This document shows, piece by piece, positions 63,001 to 64,000 of a DNA stretch of 64,000 bases. Numbering within the stretch: position 1 is the stretch's first letter; each line of letters opens with the position of its first letter. A model generated the notes under the pieces. The model was given only the letters and a program-made list of their open reading frames with translations, ran no database searches and was not told where the DNA came from. The DNA comes from Pedobacter sp. PACM 27299 (lineage in GTDB: Bacteria > Bacteroidota > Bacteroidia > Sphingobacteriales > Sphingobacteriaceae): the NCBI RefSeq assembly GCF_001412655.1, contig NZ_CP012996.1, positions 1,426,001 through 1,490,000 of the forward strand, read 5' to 3'. The position numbers were made by a program, and so were the translations under genes.

Positions 63001-63363
63001 ACGAAGATGACACGTTACTACTATGAGAACAGGTGGACACATGAAGGTCAGATCACAGATCAGCCTAAAGTGGTATTCAACGGAACACAATCAGGTTCTT
63101 CTTCTCAGAGCTCAACACGTTTCATGTATGATGGAGACTATGTGCGTTTGAGAGATGTAACCTTAGGTTATCAATTGCCAAATCAGTGGATCAAAAAACT
63201 AAACTTATCTAGTGCAAGGATTTATTTCAGAGCAAATAACCTGTTTACTTACATCAGAGATAAACGCATCAGCTTCGACCCTGAAGTAGGTATTGAAGGA
63301 TTTGCAGATAAAAATATCCCGATTTACAAAACTGCACTCCTAGGTCTTGATCTTAAATTTTAA
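60067..63363 (+). CDS. SusC/RagA-family TonB-dependent transporter with STN domain
   Basis: A 1098-residue outer-membrane transporter. After a long N-terminus (a hydrophobic signal at about residues 24-39, ending AKGYS) come an STN domain (KNAPLERILESIKKQTGYVFFYDSNDV; about 45-115), a carboxypeptidase-like beta domain (KVLDEIGKPLPGVSIVLTSDD; 135-210), the plug with VVAYGTQTKASYTGSA and VLKDAAAASMYGSRAANGVILITTKSG, and the barrel. The STN domain is the mark of transporters that signal through FecR to an ECF sigma factor, both encoded upstream. It is followed 12 bp later by susD. Confidence 0.95.
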   Translation: MNFNAITTAMSKTWLPPKLLLIMKLTTILLFLAFMQASAKGYSQINLKEKNAPLERILESIKKQTGYVFFYDSNDVRQTRMSIEVKNASLETVLRECANVLPLTFKVVGNNVLLRRKDLAIAMTNDAFKMMVLKGKVLDEIGKPLPGVSIVLTSDDFKQTAQTNGNGEYSFNLSKSGKYQMTASFVGYEKFVSQIEVKNTDVMANINMVPSNQDLAEVMVVAYGTQTKASYTGSAKMLKAAVINGNPNVSIQETLQGNVAGVAVSSGSGQPGAVPNVRIRGIGSVSAGSSPLYVVDGIPLESGQINSLNNFDVESVTVLKDAAAASMYGSRAANGVILITTKSGVAGKTVISASAQVGTNKVTKVKGHDLLNTNEMLELLREGWANKKNDPALFDKQMVTDGVNSNVNTDWYDLLTRNGNYSQFDLSASGGTEKTKFYISGSHYVAKAALLGSEFTRSTGNLKLTNQATDKLSFSGGLQVNYRKNQTQADGGTFGNPVRMYTLYQPWLKAYNDDGTYDFSYYNRYNPMAQVKESYDKSNAYGMLGNFLVKYQILPSLSIENQSNINFLYREMISYNKSGVGTSRTDGGRATNSTDRMSNFVNTLILRYNETFGDFGLKTYAGYEEQSVDEVGNYVSKRNFLPNTYTLDNASILTAGGSTATGNSLSSVFFNASFDYLSKYYLSVSARRDGSSRFGSEKRYGNFFALGASWNISKENFMQKQDVISDLRFRTSYGVNGNQDIGNFDSRALYNGSSYDNAPGLVFSNYGNNLLTWEKNKPFNVALDFGVLNNRLTGTFEYYTRATSDLLLDKPISSTNGVTSFTDNIGAMKNSGLELELNSVNIKPDNDGFGWNTSFNISTMKNKITALNNPIVSGGYNRFVGGDFYQLYLVGYAGVDPSNGDALWYKDGSKTETTNDYNKATQFNQGSALPKVFGGLTNTLSYKRFSLSFMLYFNLGNKIFDNYGATSFSDGSGGFAPTTKMTRYYYENRWTHEGQITDQPKVVFNGTQSGSSSQSSTRFMYDGDYVRLRDVTLGYQLPNQWIKKLNLSSARIYFRANNLFTYIRDKRISFDPEVGIEGFADKNIPIYKTALLGLDLKF

Positions 63364-63375
63364 TTACAGCTACAG

Positions 63376-64000
63376 ATGAAAATGATAAAATATACTTCAA
63401 AAATATTACCATTAATTGTGGTAGCCTTATCCTTTGGCGCTTGTAAAAAGGACTTGCTGAACATCAATCCCCAGCAGCAAACTGATGTGGAATTGGTAGT
63501 GATTGATTTACCAACTACCAAAGCTGCGGTAATGGGTACTTATGGTCTTTTACAGTCCTCTGCCTATTACGGACGTACCATGATGATTTTGCCGGATCTA
63601 ATGGCAGATAATATGTATATCAGTAAGAAGAACTCTAAAAGATATACCAATTACGATCAATATACAGTAGCCACAAATGATAGTTATTCAGCTGCAACCT
63701 GGAATATCTTGTACCGTACTGTGGTGAACGCGAACATCATCATTTCTAAAGGAAAAGCATTGACCGTTCCGGAAACCGAAACTGCCGAAGTAAATCACCT
63801 GATTGGGGAAGCTCATGTGTTAAGAGCATTGGCTAATTTTGATTTGGTACGTCTATATGCTGCACCTTATAATGCGACTCCAGATGCCAGCCATATTGGT
63901 GTGCCGGTAGTGAGCGTAAGTGGTACGAGTAAGGAAGATATCATCAGCCCAAAAAGAAATACGGTAAAAGAAAGTTATGATTTGATCGTAGCTGATTTGA
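63376..64000 (+). CDS. SusD/RagB-family surface lipoprotein (3' part outside window)
   Basis: The first 208 codons of a SusD-like protein, the glycan-binding lid of the SusC pore. It begins with a lipoprotein signal (IVVALSFGAC, lipobox cysteine at residue 23), then DLLNINPQQQTDV and the TPR-containing N-terminal region with GEAHVLRALANFDLVRLYAAPYN. The frame remains open to the window end. The start ATG lies 12 bp after the susC stop. The glycan specificity must be judged from genes downstream of the window. Confidence 0.93.
   Translation, partial: MKMIKYTSKILPLIVVALSFGACKKDLLNINPQQQTDVELVVIDLPTTKAAVMGTYGLLQSSAYYGRTMMILPDLMADNMYISKKNSKRYTNYDQYTVATNDSYSAATWNILYRTVVNANIIISKGKALTVPETETAEVNHLIGEAHVLRALANFDLVRLYAAPYNATPDASHIGVPVVSVSGTSKEDIISPKRNTVKESYDLIVADL

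Noticed and set aside
60067..64000. Whole polysaccharide utilisation locus with assigned glycan
   Set aside because: Only the regulator pair, susC and part of susD are inside the window; no enzyme gene follows, so the substrate cannot be named.

Overview
The window looks like chromosomal DNA of a Bacteroidota bacterium, most likely a Sphingobacteriaceae member close to Pedobacter (inferred from gene content; no database search was possible). Supporting signs are a MurF-Alr fusion, a short 286-residue RpoD, a SusC/SusD pair with an ECF sigma factor and a FecR-type anti-sigma factor, the near absence of Shine-Dalgarno sites, and many promoters of the Bacteroidota form TTG-N~20-TAnnTTTG. There are no insertion sequences, phage genes or CRISPR arrays.

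Layout. 1-5290: a minus-strand suf operon (sufB-sufC-sufD-sufS-sufE, the last cut by the window edge), in which sufC is split by a one-base frame change in a T run. 5502-10354: a secreted PNGase F-type deglycosylase, a secreted HExxH peptidase, a small membrane protein and five tRNA genes (three Gly-GCC, two Leu-UAA) arranged as a duplicated Gly-Leu module plus a single Gly. 10491-19111: recX, murF-alr, a DUF502 membrane protein, a LOG-family protein and sodium:solute symporter, then recR-SDR-esterase. 19126-24070: a Kir-type potassium channel and trpD-trpF-trpB-trpA, preceded by a textbook attenuator with a 17-residue leader peptide containing three consecutive Trp codons. 24060-34128: nhaA, a Sua5/YrdC protein, a GltB-like FMN protein, asnS, a histidine kinase, a candidate small RNA, sucC, and lolD with two unusual companions. 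34265-43517: S41 and M28 peptidases, an aldo/keto reductase, a long GAPDH, rpoD, a small XRE regulator, a DUF1508 protein and an MBL hydrolase. 43631-51590: lpd, an Oar-like TonB receptor and a large secreted GH123-like protein.

51802-57839: after a small membrane protein, an AraC regulator with a DUF417 protein, comes a sulfur module: a Crp/Fnr regulator with two cysteines, a TauE/SafE exporter, two YeeE/YedE half-transporters and an MBL-rhodanese fusion. Two GTGA-N6-TCAC palindromes lie at exactly the same distance from the -7 boxes of the exporter and the MBL-rhodanese gene, which suggests a local regulon. 58019-64000: an ECF sigma factor, FecR anti-sigma factor, STN-bearing SusC and the beginning of SusD, the front of a polysaccharide- or glycan-uptake locus that continues past the window.

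The strongest leads are the trp attenuator, the sulfur-module operators, the sufC frame break, the recurring TAnnTTTG-N4-ATG arrangement that predicts leaderless mRNAs, a promoter-terminator pair that would make a ~60-nt RNA, and the structured repeats in the tRNA and 42.2-42.6 kb intergenic regions.
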